This document shows positions 8,504-17,904 of a DNA stretch of 64,000 nucleotides, in pieces. Where the stretch lies: contig UEIF01000008.1 in NCBI GenBank assembly GCA_900468805.1, positions 1 to 64,000 on the forward strand, in the 5' to 3' direction. Below the pieces are notes generated by a model. That model saw only the letters and a list, made by a program, of their open reading frames with translations. It was not told the origin of the DNA and did not search any database. A program made the position numbers and the translations under genes. How positions within the stretch are numbered: position 1 is the first letter of the stretch; each line of letters starts with the position of its first letter. This DNA is from Hyphomicrobiales bacterium (GTDB lineage Bacteria; Pseudomonadota; Alphaproteobacteria; Rhizobiales; Rhizobiaceae).

Positions 8504-9016
8504 ATGCCTTCGACTCGGATCGAGACACGGCGTGGATGGATAGGGGAGCGCAAGCTCGAACTTATCGAAGCCGTCCAACGTGCGTTATCGGACGCTTTGA
8601 AACTGCCAAGTGACGACCGGTGTGTGCGCCTCTTTGAGTACGATGACGACTCCATTATCACCCCGCCCGGGAAAGGTTCCTCCTGTATGGTGGTGGAGGT
8701 AACCTTCTTTTCCGGCCGTACGGACGACGCCGAGCGGCGGCTCCACGCTGGCTTGGCGAGGGAGCTCTCGCCCCTTGGTATTCCCGCCTCCGATGTCAAA
8801 ACCATCCTCGTCGAAGTGCCGGCCTCAAACTGGGGGCTTCATGGGAAAGCGGCGAGCGACATTGACCTCGGTTACAAGATCGGATTTAGGCCGCCGGCCG
8901 AAGCGGACCTGCTTTGCCAATCCAGCGGACAGGACAGAATGATCGGCGGCATCCGTTTCTTCCGACGGACGCTTCCGCATCGGATGCCGGTCATGTCGGG
9001 ACGCCCGATGATGTGA
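8504..9016 (+). CDS. Tautomerase-superfamily protein
   Basis: The ATG at 8504 gives a 170-residue protein with proline directly after Met (MPSTRIET). Pro-1 is the catalytic base of the 4-oxalocrotonate tautomerase superfamily. The body (LIEAVQRALSDALKLP, a CMVVEVTFFSGRT strand, and VEVPASNWGLHGKAASDIDLGY) fits the two beta-alpha-beta repeats of the longer cis-CaaD/MSAD-like group. The last 35 residues exceed the usual family length. GGAG precedes the start. Substrate unknown. Confidence 0.75.
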   Translation: MPSTRIETRRGWIGERKLELIEAVQRALSDALKLPSDDRCVRLFEYDDDSIITPPGKGSSCMVVEVTFFSGRTDDAERRLHAGLARELSPLGIPASDVKTILVEVPASNWGLHGKAASDIDLGYKIGFRPPAEADLLCQSSGQDRMIGGIRFFRRTLPHRMPVMSGRPMM

Positions 9017-9174
9017 TTGCGCAGCAAATCTGTGTGAGTGTCTTCGACAAATGGGGAACTCCGGTGTTCGGTCTTCGGCTTGGCGCGATTTGTCCGCTAT
9101 CTGTCCGCAATCGGCATTTCGCAGTATGGTGTTGTCGGTAGACTGTCTTCACGCTCATCCTTGGAGATAATCAC

Positions 9175-9738
9175 ATGTCCGCAGATACCGCACTCCTCGT
9201 CATCGATGCCCAGGAATCCTTCCGTCATCGACCCTATTTTCGCGAAGATGAGATCGGGACTTACATCGCGTCTCAGCAGGCGTTGATCGATGGCGCAAAA
9301 ATGGCCGGTCTTCCGGTCGTCCAGATATTTCACGTCGAGGAGTCAGGCGTTTTTTCTGAAGGCTCGGGTTTCGTCCGTCCGCTGACGCCGCTTCGGATCG
9401 AGGCGGATGCGGTGTTTCGCAAGCGCCGCCACAGCGCGCTCGTTGGCAGCGGCCTGGACGTCTGGCTGACTGAAAACCACATCCGGCGCGTTATCATCTC
9501 CGGCATTCGCACAGAGCAGTGCTGCGAGACGACAACCAGGCACGCCTCCGACCTCGGTTATGAGGTCGACTATGTCGGCGAGGCGACACTGACCTTTCCA
9601 AGGACCGATACATCCGGCCGCGAGTGGAGTGCCGCCGAGATCAGGGCGCGCACGGAATTGGTCCTTGCCGATCGTTTTGCCCGTATCGTTACCGTGGAGC
9701 AGGTGCTCAACGGGCTTGCAGCACGGGCGGCCGCATAA
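9175..9738 (+). CDS. Isochorismatase-like cysteine hydrolase
   Basis: The 187-residue protein has the triad of this family: Asp in LLVIDAQESF (about D11), Lys in VFRKRRHSAL, and Cys in ISGIRTEQCCETTTRHA, where one of the tandem cysteines is the nucleophile. Family members hydrolyse isochorismate, nicotinamide or carbamoyl compounds; this one cannot be assigned. Its stop codon overlaps the start of the GlxA-type regulator (TAATG), so the two are co-translated. Confidence 0.85.
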   Translation: MSADTALLVIDAQESFRHRPYFREDEIGTYIASQQALIDGAKMAGLPVVQIFHVEESGVFSEGSGFVRPLTPLRIEADAVFRKRRHSALVGSGLDVWLTENHIRRVIISGIRTEQCCETTTRHASDLGYEVDYVGEATLTFPRTDTSGREWSAAEIRARTELVLADRFARIVTVEQVLNGLAARAAA

Positions 9739-10739
9739 TGGGGGAAGGCCTCCGGCGCATTATCCCGGTTTTTGTGGTCGTGCCGCCGCGGGCGCTCCTG
9801 CTCGATATCGCAGGTCCGATGGAAGTCTTGCGGAGAGCCAATCTCGAACAGGAATCGATAGGGTTCGTGCCGACCTACATCGGACCTGCCGCTGAGGTGC
9901 GAAGTTCGACCGGTCTCGACCTGGCCAGGATTTCCCCGCTTCCGGCACGCCTGCCCGATGACGCACTTCTCGTTGTTTCCGGTGCGGTGGATGAACCGCT
10001 CGCTGAAGCGGCCGAGACTGCTCCGGGAGACGCGGCTCTGGAAGCGGAAATCGTTGAATGGCTGCGGGGGATCGTCCGTCCTGGTATTCGGCTTGCGACG
10101 ATCTGTTCCGGTGCCTTGCTTGCGGCGCGAGCGGGACTGCTCGAGGGACACGAATGCACCACCCACCATTCCATGCTGCAGGATCTCGTCCGACTTGCTC
10201 CGACCGCTCGCGTCCGCGAAAACCGGCTCTATGTCGAGGATGGCGAGCGCTTGACCAGTGCAGGCGTCACCGCAGGGATCGATCTCATGCTTGCCGTTGT
10301 CGCAAAAGAGGTCGGCCACGCCGTGTCGCTTGCCGTGGCACGCACTCTGGTCATCTATCTGCGACGGGCCGGCGGTGATCCTCAGCTATCGCCGAGGCTG
10401 GAAGGGCGAAACCACCTCCATCCGGCAATCCACAGAGCTCAGGATGCCGTCGGTGCCGATCCCTCGCAGAACTGGTCCGTCGAGGCGCTTGCCAAGATCG
10501 CCGCGACGAGCCCGCGCAATCTGTCACGGCTTTTCAACGAGCATACCGGCATGAGCGTGACCGACTATGTGAACCGCATGCGAATTGCGCTCGCACGAGA
10601 ACTAATCACCGGTTCAAGACTCGATATGGAAAACGTCGCCGAACGCATCGGCTTTTCGTCGGCTCGCCATTTTCGGCGGGCCTGGAAACGAGTTCACGAC
10701 ACGCCACCGGGCCACGTCCGAGCGCCTACCAAGGGTTGA
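9738..10739 (+). CDS. GlxA-type AraC-family regulator with DJ-1/PfpI domain
   Basis: The start at 9738 overlaps the upstream stop and gives 333 residues. Residues 1-190 form a DJ-1/PfpI-like domain with the nucleophile-elbow motif TICSGALLAARAG. The C-terminal 100 residues carry the two AraC helix-turn-helix motifs (WSVEALAKIAATSPRNLSRLF and VAERIGFSSARHFRRAWKR). Such proteins usually activate neighbouring catabolic genes; here the coupled hydrolase is the natural candidate target. Effector unknown. Confidence 0.85.
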   Translation: MGEGLRRIIPVFVVVPPRALLLDIAGPMEVLRRANLEQESIGFVPTYIGPAAEVRSSTGLDLARISPLPARLPDDALLVVSGAVDEPLAEAAETAPGDAALEAEIVEWLRGIVRPGIRLATICSGALLAARAGLLEGHECTTHHSMLQDLVRLAPTARVRENRLYVEDGERLTSAGVTAGIDLMLAVVAKEVGHAVSLAVARTLVIYLRRAGGDPQLSPRLEGRNHLHPAIHRAQDAVGADPSQNWSVEALAKIAATSPRNLSRLFNEHTGMSVTDYVNRMRIALARELITGSRLDMENVAERIGFSSARHFRRAWKRVHDTPPGHVRAPTKG

Positions 10740-11169
10740 AAGCTCGATCAAATCCCCGATCCAGACACAGAATTCGAAATTGTGCTGAGAAAACGCGTCG
10801 TTGTTTGTTTCAGCGGCAGGCGGTGCGGGTTGCAATTTATAGACAACAAACTCCAGCCGATGGGGTCTTTTGGAAAAGAGTGCGCACAACGGCTGTGTGG
10901 CAACGGGATCTGTGCCTGATGGACAAAAAAAAGAGGCCACGGGCGTAAAGCCGGGCCTCAAGGTGTGAAGGTCAAGAACCTCCAGAGGGGAACAGCCGAC
11001 GTAGCGGGTCGGGAGGAATGAACCGCCGAAGATCGTCGACTGTCGAGATGATGACCGAGGGTCGTTGCTGATGCGAAGTATAAGGCACTCAAATCGAGGC
11101 GCTCCTTGACAAATTGTACCACGGCGGTCTCAGAACGACCCGCAATCAGCCGATGGATGGTGAAAGACG
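10740..11169. other. Gene-free stretch with one strong hairpin
   Basis: No gene is supportable. It contains the minus-strand terminator at 10925-10959 and otherwise no recognised structure. Confidence 0.45.
10925..10959 (-). terminator. Intrinsic terminator for minus-strand transcription
   Basis: Read on the minus strand, a GAGGCC...GGCCTC stem with an extended GC core is followed by eight consecutive T residues. This is a textbook rho-independent terminator. It faces transcripts coming from the GntR gene at 11.5-12.3 kb, about 550 bp upstream. Confidence 0.75.
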
Positions 11170-11448
11170 ATGTCGGCACGAGCCTCCGGCGGGCGCATCG
11201 CAGCGTTCCCGGAAGAGGTTCTCGGCCCCATCAAGGACGCCCAGAAGTTCAATGGAAGCATCGGTTTCCGGGAGTCCATTGTCACGCAGATCCGCAAAAC
11301 CAACCCCACAGTGCGGGAATATCTCAAGCAGACCCGTTATACCGGATCTGGTCACGCTGGTTTTGTTGGGACGCCGGAACAGCTCGCCGACCACATCGAG
11401 GACTTGCTGGCGCAGACGCGGCACCCCGCAGGTCGCGCTTCAGCATGA
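11170..11448 (+). pseudogene. Luciferase-like flavin monooxygenase, C-terminal fragment
   Basis: The last part of the frame (TGSGHAGFVGTPEQLADHIEDLL) matches the C-terminal region of NtaA/DszA-type bacterial luciferase-like monooxygenases. The preceding residues also fit that family, but the TIM-barrel body of more than 300 residues is absent. It is a remnant without a recognisable partner gene. Confidence 0.6.
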
Positions 11449-11506
11449 ACTCACAAAAGTGCATTTGCGTCCACGAAAGCGCTTAGAAGATTTCGAGGTG
11501 CGAGCG

Positions 11507-12265
11507 CTATCCGTCGCAATCCCTTTTGTCATTAAAGCGGGGGACAGTGAGTTCAACGCGTTCTGACGCCCAGATGTTTTCGGAGTAGCCGATCGGTGTC
11601 TCGTTGTCGTCGACATCAACTTTTCGGGTTTCAATGACCGGGATGCCGCGCCGCTGGTGAAGCAACCTTGCCTCTTCCTTCGATGGAAGTCTTGCGGTGA
11701 TGTAGGTCATTTCGCGATGAAAATCGACGATACCGAACTGCGCATAGACTTTCCCCAGGTCGTTCAGCCGCTGGCGCACTTCAAGGAGGTTCGGGAAGCG
11801 CTCTGAGGGAACGAAGTCTACCACCGCGCCGATGACCGTATCATCGGCCAGATTAATCTGATGCACCCGTACTACCTCCGTCCCAGGCGCCAGCCGCAAC
11901 GCGGCCGCTGCACGCGGCGGAGCTGATACAATGCCCTCTGCGATGCGCCTTTTGCGCGGCGACCGGCCCTGGCTCAGGAGGTTTTCCGAATAGCGTGTCC
12001 GCGGCGAGATCGCGTATCGCACGATGTTTTCGTGGACGAATGTGCCTCGTCCCTGCTCAATGCGCACTAAACCTTCCATGCCGAGGTTTAGGAGCGCCTG
12101 CCTGACTGTGGCGCGACTGACGCCAAACCGGGCCACAAGCTGATTTTCGCTGGGAAGCTTTTCCCCGACCTTCAGCTGTCCTTCTCTAACCTCGTTCTTC
12201 AAGGTTTCGAATATTTGCCGCCAGAGCGGCGGCTTTTCGTCGGCCATTGGTTCTAACGCATCCAT
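11507..12265 (-). CDS. GntR/HutC-family regulator with UTRA domain
   Basis: The ATG at 12265 is preferred because GAAGG lies about 9 bp upstream; the product is 252 residues. The N-terminal winged helix (PLWRQIFETLKNEV, LPSENQLVARFGVSRATVRQAL, GRGTFV) is followed by a UTRA ligand-binding domain ending in ETPIGYSENIWASERVE. UTRA regulators such as PhnF and HutC respond to small metabolites, including phosphonates and amino acids. It is divergent from the phosphoesterase/ABC operon, which is its probable target. Confidence 0.85.
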   Translation of the reverse strand: MDALEPMADEKPPLWRQIFETLKNEVREGQLKVGEKLPSENQLVARFGVSRATVRQALLNLGMEGLVRIEQGRGTFVHENIVRYAISPRTRYSENLLSQGRSPRKRRIAEGIVSAPPRAAAALRLAPGTEVVRVHQINLADDTVIGAVVDFVPSERFPNLLEVRQRLNDLGKVYAQFGIVDFHREMTYITARLPSKEEARLLHQRRGIPVIETRKVDVDDNETPIGYSENIWASERVELTVPRFNDKRDCDG

Positions 12266-12296
12266 TTGATCAGCCTTCACCAGGAGTGGATAGCCA

Positions 12297-12461
12297 GGTT
12301 GGATCAACAAAATCAACCAACAAAAAGGTTTGTGACTTTCGCCGTCCTAATTCAGCCGACAGGGAGAGCCAAAGCGATAGCTGACATGCGTTTCGGAAAA
12401 GACCTCGAGATCCTCATCGGCCGGCAATGATGATACGCCCCACATTCTAACTTGTACGTAC
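12297..12461. promoter_or_regulatory. Divergent promoter region with candidate GntR operators
   Basis: Two dyads lie between the GntR gene and the metallophosphoesterase gene: GGTTG-12nt-CAACC (12297-12318), next to the regulator start, and a perfect GTACGTAC palindrome (12454-12461), about 75 bp before the phosphoesterase start. Either could be bound by the GntR protein. Inference. Confidence 0.4.
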
Positions 12462-12536
12462 CTTTCTGGCTTGTCACATGGTTTTCACGAAGCTTCGTTA
12501 TACCCGCGCCAACCTCAAAAATAGAAGGAATTTTCC

Positions 12537-13409
12537 ATGCCTGAATTGCGTGTCCTTCATGTATCGGACGTCCACCTAAGCGAGAAAAGGGCCTACAATC
12601 TCAAGAATTGGGAAATCTGCCTTCGCCATATTGATTCAGTAAAGCCTGACTTTGTAGTGGTTGGCGGCGACATGGTGCTCGACGATCCGGATGACGAGGA
12701 GGATCAATACTTTGCGCGACAGCAAATGGAACGCATAAATGCACCTTGGCATGCGGTTCCAGGCAATCATGATGTTGGTGACAGCCTTCCCAATCCCTAC
12801 AAGGACCAGCCCGTGACGGATGAGCGCCTCGCCCGCTACAAGGCGCTTTACGGCAACGACCGATTTGTCTTCCACATCGCTGGCTGGTGCTTTCTCGGCC
12901 TCAACGCACAACTCCTTTTCAGCGGCCTTACTGCCGAAGAGGAGCAATATCGATGGCTGGACGAAGCTCTCGCTGCCTCTGCCGGACGGCATATTGCGCT
13001 CTTCCTGCACAAGCCACTCTGCATCGATACGCCGTCCGAAGAAATCCGCTCGGGGATGAATGTTGATCCAAGCAGCCGCAAGAGGCTTCTTGAGATACTT
13101 AGCTCGGCAAACGTGCGGCTGATCGCTTCCGGTCACACACATCGCTTCCGTGCGCTGTCTGCTGGCGGCGTTCCGATGATCTGGGCACCGACCACGGCTC
13201 AGGCCAACATGCGTATGTCTGAGCCGCGCGCCGGCCTGCCACGCCAAAACGCGGGAATGGTCTTCTATCGGTTCTTGGAGGATTCGGTCGAATGGGAGCT
13301 TCACCAGCCCGAAGCAATCGTTCCGACCGATATTACAAATTTTGCCGCCAAATACGGCGCAATGAGGCACTCGCCCGAATTCCGGGCAGGCCTGGCGGAA
13401 GTGGCCTGA
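12537..13409 (+). CDS. Calcineurin-like metallophosphoesterase
   Basis: This 290-residue protein contains all five blocks of the family: D-x-H in HVSDVHLS, GGD in VVVGGDMVLDD, GNHD in VPGNHDV, H in LFLHKPL, and GHTH in IASGHTHRF. It resembles class III cyclic-nucleotide/glycerophosphodiester phosphodiesterases (CpdA/GpdQ type). There is no signal peptide, so it acts in the cytosol. AGAAGGA precedes the start. It leads the peptide-type ABC operon, suggesting that it hydrolyses an imported phosphoester or phosphonate ester. Substrate is inference. Confidence 0.85.
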   Translation: MPELRVLHVSDVHLSEKRAYNLKNWEICLRHIDSVKPDFVVVGGDMVLDDPDDEEDQYFARQQMERINAPWHAVPGNHDVGDSLPNPYKDQPVTDERLARYKALYGNDRFVFHIAGWCFLGLNAQLLFSGLTAEEEQYRWLDEALAASAGRHIALFLHKPLCIDTPSEEIRSGMNVDPSSRKRLLEILSSANVRLIASGHTHRFRALSAGGVPMIWAPTTAQANMRMSEPRAGLPRQNAGMVFYRFLEDSVEWELHQPEAIVPTDITNFAAKYGAMRHSPEFRAGLAEVA

Positions 13410-13447
13410 GCGGCCCGCACAAGATACTCAAACCAGGAGAGACGAAG

Positions 13448-14995
13448 ATGCGTTGCCTTTTTCTTGCGAGCGCGATCCTGCTTGCTCCTTTCTCGGTCCT
13501 CGCCGCTGACGGCGCACGGCCGGATATCACGATCGCGGTCAATGCCGAGCCGAACAATCTCGATCCGGCCTCGGCTCCCTTCGCGGCTAACTTCCGCGTG
13601 ACCTATTCGGTCTTCGACACACTGTTGCAGCGGGACTACCAATCCGAGATCAAGGACCCAAGTGCCGGCCTCACACTCAAGCCGGGACTTGCTGCCTCCT
13701 GGTCCCGGATCGACGACAGAACCGTAGAAGTGAAGCTACGCAAGGGCGTGCATTTCCATTCGGGTGCCGAAATGACCGCCACCGACGTTGCTTATAGCTT
13801 GTCCAAGGACCGGATCTTCGGTGACAAAGCGCCGGCTGCCCAAGCTAAGCCCTACCTTGGCGATATTGAGAGTGTCGAGGTTGTTGATCCCTATACAGTG
13901 CGCGTGCATTCGGCAAAGCCGAATGCAATCCTCGAATATCAGCTCGCCTCTCCGCAGGCGGCAATCGTCCCTAAAGATGCCTACAGCCAGGGCGTCGACT
14001 ATTTCAAGCGTCATCCGGTCGGCACCGGTCCCTTGAAATTTGTCGAATGGACGGATGGTGATCATCTCAAGTTCGAGTCGTTCGATGAGTATTTCGGCGG
14101 CAAGCCAAACTTTCATTCGGTCACGTATCGAATCGTTCCTGAACAGGCGTCCCGCATTGCAGGTCTCGTCAGTGGCGAATTCGACCTTATCGTGCAGGTC
14201 ACGCCTGATCAGCTTAAGCTGCTGAAAACTTACGACGATCTTCAGGTAAGCTCGGTGCCATTGCAGAGCACGCAGGAAATTCTCTTCGACGTGCGTGATC
14301 CCGTGGTCGCGTCTGCCGATGTCCGCAAGGCCCTGTCGCTGGCAATCGACCGAAAACTGATCGCCGACACCGTGTTTGCTGGCGCCACGACGGTTCCCAC
14401 ATCCTGGGAGATTCCAGAAATGGGTTCGATTTTCGTCGATGGCCGTCATGCGGCTGACTATGATCCGGCGCGGGCGAAGCAACTGTTACAGCAGGGCGGC
14501 TATAACGGCGGTGTCGTGACACTTCGTTATCCGGCCGGATATTATCCCAATGGCGACGCAGTGGCACAGATCGTTGCCAATATGTGGAACGCGATCGGGG
14601 TCAAGACCAAAATCTCGAGCACCGAGACAATCGGTCAGATCACCGCCGGCGGATCGGCCGCATCGTTGATCGCCTTCACCTATGACATGCCAATGGCGGA
14701 GAAAGCTGTGTGTGCCTATCGCGGTGAGAGCACGTGGTCGGCAAAATGGATGCCGAAGATGGACACGTTCTATACCGGTTGCCGCGAACTCCCAGGCACG
14801 CTCGATCCTGCCAAACGGCATGAGCTCTTCTCCATGATGCTCGAGGACATCGAGGCGGCGATGCCTTCCGCATTGCTCTACCAGCAGCCACAGGCCTTTG
14901 CCTTCCGCAAAGGTATGCATTTCCAGGCTTACCCTCATCTGGTCATGGACCTCCGTCCTGGCACGTTGAGCTTCGATCAGGGGAATACGCAATGA
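13448..14995 (+). CDS. Periplasmic solute-binding protein, peptide/nickel family 5
   Basis: The ATG at 13448, after an AGGAGA site, gives 515 residues with a clear signal peptide (hydrophobic core to VLA-A, cleavage near residue 19). The mature part starts ITIAVNAEPNNLDP and continues with GLTLKPGLAASW and VEVKLRKGVHFHSG, typical of SBP_bac_5 proteins (DppA/OppA). It would deliver peptides or similar oligomers to the membrane components encoded just downstream. Its stop overlaps the next start (ATGA). Confidence 0.9.
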   Translation: MRCLFLASAILLAPFSVLAADGARPDITIAVNAEPNNLDPASAPFAANFRVTYSVFDTLLQRDYQSEIKDPSAGLTLKPGLAASWSRIDDRTVEVKLRKGVHFHSGAEMTATDVAYSLSKDRIFGDKAPAAQAKPYLGDIESVEVVDPYTVRVHSAKPNAILEYQLASPQAAIVPKDAYSQGVDYFKRHPVGTGPLKFVEWTDGDHLKFESFDEYFGGKPNFHSVTYRIVPEQASRIAGLVSGEFDLIVQVTPDQLKLLKTYDDLQVSSVPLQSTQEILFDVRDPVVASADVRKALSLAIDRKLIADTVFAGATTVPTSWEIPEMGSIFVDGRHAADYDPARAKQLLQQGGYNGGVVTLRYPAGYYPNGDAVAQIVANMWNAIGVKTKISSTETIGQITAGGSAASLIAFTYDMPMAEKAVCAYRGESTWSAKWMPKMDTFYTGCRELPGTLDPAKRHELFSMMLEDIEAAMPSALLYQQPQAFAFRKGMHFQAYPHLVMDLRPGTLSFDQGNTQ

Positions 14996-15999
14996 GCGCC
15001 GCCATGACGGTAGTCGAAACAGGCGGGGGACGGCTCTTGTCCGTCTCCGGTCTGAGCGTTTTCCACCGGGATCGGACTGTGGATGGCCTTGTCGAAGGCG
15101 TCAGCTTTTCGCTTGACCGATCTCGCACGCTCGCAATCGTCGGCGAAAGCGGTTCCGGCAAGTCACTCACCTGCAAGGCGATTGCTGGTCTTCTCGGCTC
15201 AAATTTGCAGGCGGGTGGAGACGTCACGCTTGCCGGCCGAAAGCTCCTTGATCTCACGGAACGCGATTGGAGGGGGATTCGGGGAAGGGAAATCGGCTTC
15301 GTGTTTCAGAATCCCTTCTCTGCCCTCAACCCGGTGCTGACGATTGGCCAACAGATCACAGAGCCTCTCCGCTTGCATGCAAACATGTCACGGAGGGACG
15401 CACGTCAGGAGGCTGCTCGGCTGCTCGACCTGGTACGAATTCCCCAGGCGGCCCGTCGCCTGGACGATTATCCGCACCAGTTTTCCGGTGGCATGTGCCA
15501 ACGCGTTGCAATAGCCATGGCCATCGCCTGCAAGCCGAAGTTGCTCATCGCCGATGAACCGACCACCGCCCTCGACGTGACTGTTCAGGCTGATATCCTG
15601 GATTTGCTTACCGATCTTCGGCGCGAACTCGGCCTGGCCGTCGTCATGGTCACCCACGATTTCGGCGTCGCTGCGCAGATCGCAGATGAGATCATGGTCA
15701 TGTACGGCGGCACACTGATGGAGCGAGGCTCCGCCCGCGACATTCTTGGCAGACCCCAGCATCCCTACACGCTTGGGCTTTTGAGGGCCTCGCCCGCCAA
15801 TGGTGTTAAGGGGCGTCCACTTCATGTCATTCCAGGTTCGGCGACACATCCGCTTCAGGATCGGCGCAGCTGCCCGTTTTCGACGCGATGTGATAAGGCG
15901 ACGGCCGCATGCAAGATCAACAGACCGGTGCTTCAAACCGTCGGACGCGGACATGCAGCCGCCTGCCTAAGGCTCACCGCGACAGAAATGGCGGCTTGA
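14992..15999 (+). CDS. Peptide-type ABC transporter ATPase (DppD-like)
   Basis: A 335-residue ATPase with Walker A GESGSGKS (about 51-58), Q-loop [12 protein letters not shown], signature [14 protein letters not shown] and Walker [13 protein letters not shown]. The C-terminal oligopeptide/dipeptide domain contains HPYTLGLL and the cysteine cluster [14 protein letters not shown] found in Dpp/Opp ATPases. It pairs with the second ATPase encoded next. Its start overlaps the binding-protein stop by 4 bp. Confidence 0.9.
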   Translation: MSAAMTVVETGGGRLLSVSGLSVFHRDRTVDGLVEGVSFSLDRSRTLAIVGESGSGKSLTCKAIAGLLGSNLQAGGDVTLAGRKLLDLTERDWRGIRGREIGFVFQNPFSALNPVLTIGQQITEPLRLHANMSRRDARQEAARLLDLVRIPQAARRLDDYPHQFSGGMCQRVAIAMAIACKPKLLIADEPTTALDVTVQADILDLLTDLRRELGLAVVMVTHDFGVAAQIADEIMVMYGGTLMERGSARDILGRPQHPYTLGLLRASPANGVKGRPLHVIPGSATHPLQDRRSCPFSTRCDKATAACKINRPVLQTVGRGHAAACLRLTATEMAA

Positions 16000-16007
16000 G
16001 AGCTACG

Positions 16008-16988
16008 ATGGAAGAACCACTTATCCGAGGCGACTCCATTCACGTGCGCTATGGTAGCGGTGGCTTCCTTTCACGTCCGGACCGAGAGGTAACGGCCGTA
16101 GACGGCGCCAGCATCTCGGTGCGAAGAGGCGAAACAGTGAGCGTCGTCGGTGAAAGCGGATCCGGGAAATCGACCCTTGGGCGTATCCTTCTCGGTGCGG
16201 AACGCCCAACCTCCGGTTCTGTGCACTTTGCCGGCGAGGACATAACACGGGTGGGGCGCCGACGTTGGAGACAATTGCGGGGCTCGATGCAGATGGTGTT
16301 TCAAAATGCCGGTGCCTCCTTTAATCCGAGGCTTACGATTGGCGCGCACCTCTCGGAGGCCAGGAAACTGCAGTCGGTGTTAGGACATGCGAGGGAGCTT
16401 CCATCTATCGCTACGGTCCTTGATCAGGTTGGCCTGCCGAAGCGAATACTCGACAGCTACCCTGCCCAGCTCAGCGGGGGACAGCAGCAGCGCGCGGCGA
16501 TCGCCCGGGCGCTGCTGTGCCGTCCTGACTTCATCGTCTGCGATGAAATTGTCTCTGCTCTCGATCTTTCTGTGCAGGCCCAGATTCTCAACCTACTCGC
16601 CGACATTCAGAGGGAGCTCAAGGTCGCACTACTATTCATCTCACATGATCTGGCGGTGGTTCGATATCTCAGCGATCAGGTCGCCGTCATGTATTTTGGC
16701 CGGATTGTCGAAACTGGTGAGACCGAGCGGGTGCTTGCTGCACCACGCCATCCCTACACCGCCGCCCTCTTGTCGGCAGTGCCGTCGCTCGACCCTGATC
16801 GATCTCGACCTGGTCTGATATCCATCGATAGTCCCGCGATTGGCGGCGATTTTCGTGGGTGCCGCTTCTTCGCCAGATGTCCGCTTGCTGGTGCGCGTTG
16901 TAGCGTCGAGGCACCGGAACTTTCCGGTGAGCAACGCCACCTCGTTGCCTGTCATCACCCTCTCGCTGCGGATCGGGCCCATGCTTGA
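16008..16988 (+). CDS. Peptide-type ABC transporter ATPase (DppF-like)
   Basis: The ATG at 16008 gives 326 residues. Walker A is [14 protein letters not shown], the signature LSGGQQQRAAIARAL, and Walker B FIVCDEIVSALD. The last motif has I-V where DppF proteins usually have P-T/V, still with the catalytic Glu. The C-terminal HPYTAALL and Cys-containing tail are present. It forms the heterodimeric ATPase with the upstream gene. Its end overlaps the permease start by 8 bp. Confidence 0.9.
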   Translation: MEEPLIRGDSIHVRYGSGGFLSRPDREVTAVDGASISVRRGETVSVVGESGSGKSTLGRILLGAERPTSGSVHFAGEDITRVGRRRWRQLRGSMQMVFQNAGASFNPRLTIGAHLSEARKLQSVLGHARELPSIATVLDQVGLPKRILDSYPAQLSGGQQQRAAIARALLCRPDFIVCDEIVSALDLSVQAQILNLLADIQRELKVALLFISHDLAVVRYLSDQVAVMYFGRIVETGETERVLAAPRHPYTAALLSAVPSLDPDRSRPGLISIDSPAIGGDFRGCRFFARCPLAGARCSVEAPELSGEQRHLVACHHPLAADRAHA

Positions 16989-17904
16989 ATTCGCAATTCG
17001 CCGTTTGTTGCGCGCGCTTATCACAATCTGGGCCGTCGTTACCCTGGTTTTCATCTTTCTCAGATGCGCGGGCGACCCAGCGTTGATGCTGCTGCCGGAT
17101 ACAACGCCTCCAGATGTCGTCCAGGCCTTCCGGGAGCAATGGGGGCTGGACCAGCCGATACCTGTGCAATATCTGCGTTATCTCAGCCACGTCATGGTTG
17201 GTGATTTCGGGCAATCGTTCATCGACGGCAGATCTGCGCTCAGCGTCGTGCTTGCTGCTCTGCCAAAGACGTTGCTGCTTGGTACAACGGCGCTGGGGTT
17301 TGCGATCTGCGTCGGGATTCCAGCCGGTATTCTCGCGGCGATGCGGCGCGGCACGCTCTGGGATCGCCTGATCATGACAGGCGCCGTGCTCGGCTACAGC
17401 TTGCCGTCCTTTTTCATTGGCATCGTGCTCGTGGTGATTTTCGCCTTGCATCTGAGATGGCTTCCGAGTTCGGGAAGCACAACAGCGGCACATCTTATCC
17501 TGCCCTCCGTGACTCTCGGCCTGTGGATTGCCGCCACACTGGCACGCCTCACCCGTTCGTCGCTCCTGGAGACGATGAGCGAAGACTATATGGAGACAGC
17601 AAGATCGAAGGGGCTTGGCTCAGTCGGAAGGATCGTCCGGCATGCGCTTCCCAATGCGGCAAATCCCATCCTTACGGTCCTTGGCATGTCGGCAGGTCAT
17701 ATCATTGCCGGCTCGGTGATCGTCGAGACCGTTTTTGCCTGGCCGGGCGTAGGGCGATTGACAATCACTTCTGTCGGAGCGCGCGAATTGTCGATCGTGC
17801 AGGCGATCGTGATGCTCGTGGCGTCTGCGATGGTGCTGGCGAATCTGACGGTCGATCTGCTGTACGGCGTGTTCGATCCGCGCCTACGAGGATCAAGGCG
17901 ATGA
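16981..17904 (+). CDS. Peptide-type ABC permease (DppB-like)
   Basis: The ATG at 16981 gives 307 residues with about six membrane spans, starting MLEFAIRRLLRALITIWAVV. The cytoplasmic EAA loop near YMETARSKGLGSVGRIVRHA is intact, as is the C-terminal DLLYGVFDPRLR typical of DppB. It would form the translocation pore with the next gene product. The downstream permease start overlaps its stop (ATGA). Confidence 0.9.
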   Translation: MLEFAIRRLLRALITIWAVVTLVFIFLRCAGDPALMLLPDTTPPDVVQAFREQWGLDQPIPVQYLRYLSHVMVGDFGQSFIDGRSALSVVLAALPKTLLLGTTALGFAICVGIPAGILAAMRRGTLWDRLIMTGAVLGYSLPSFFIGIVLVVIFALHLRWLPSSGSTTAAHLILPSVTLGLWIAATLARLTRSSLLETMSEDYMETARSKGLGSVGRIVRHALPNAANPILTVLGMSAGHIIAGSVIVETVFAWPGVGRLTITSVGARELSIVQAIVMLVASAMVLANLTVDLLYGVFDPRLRGSRR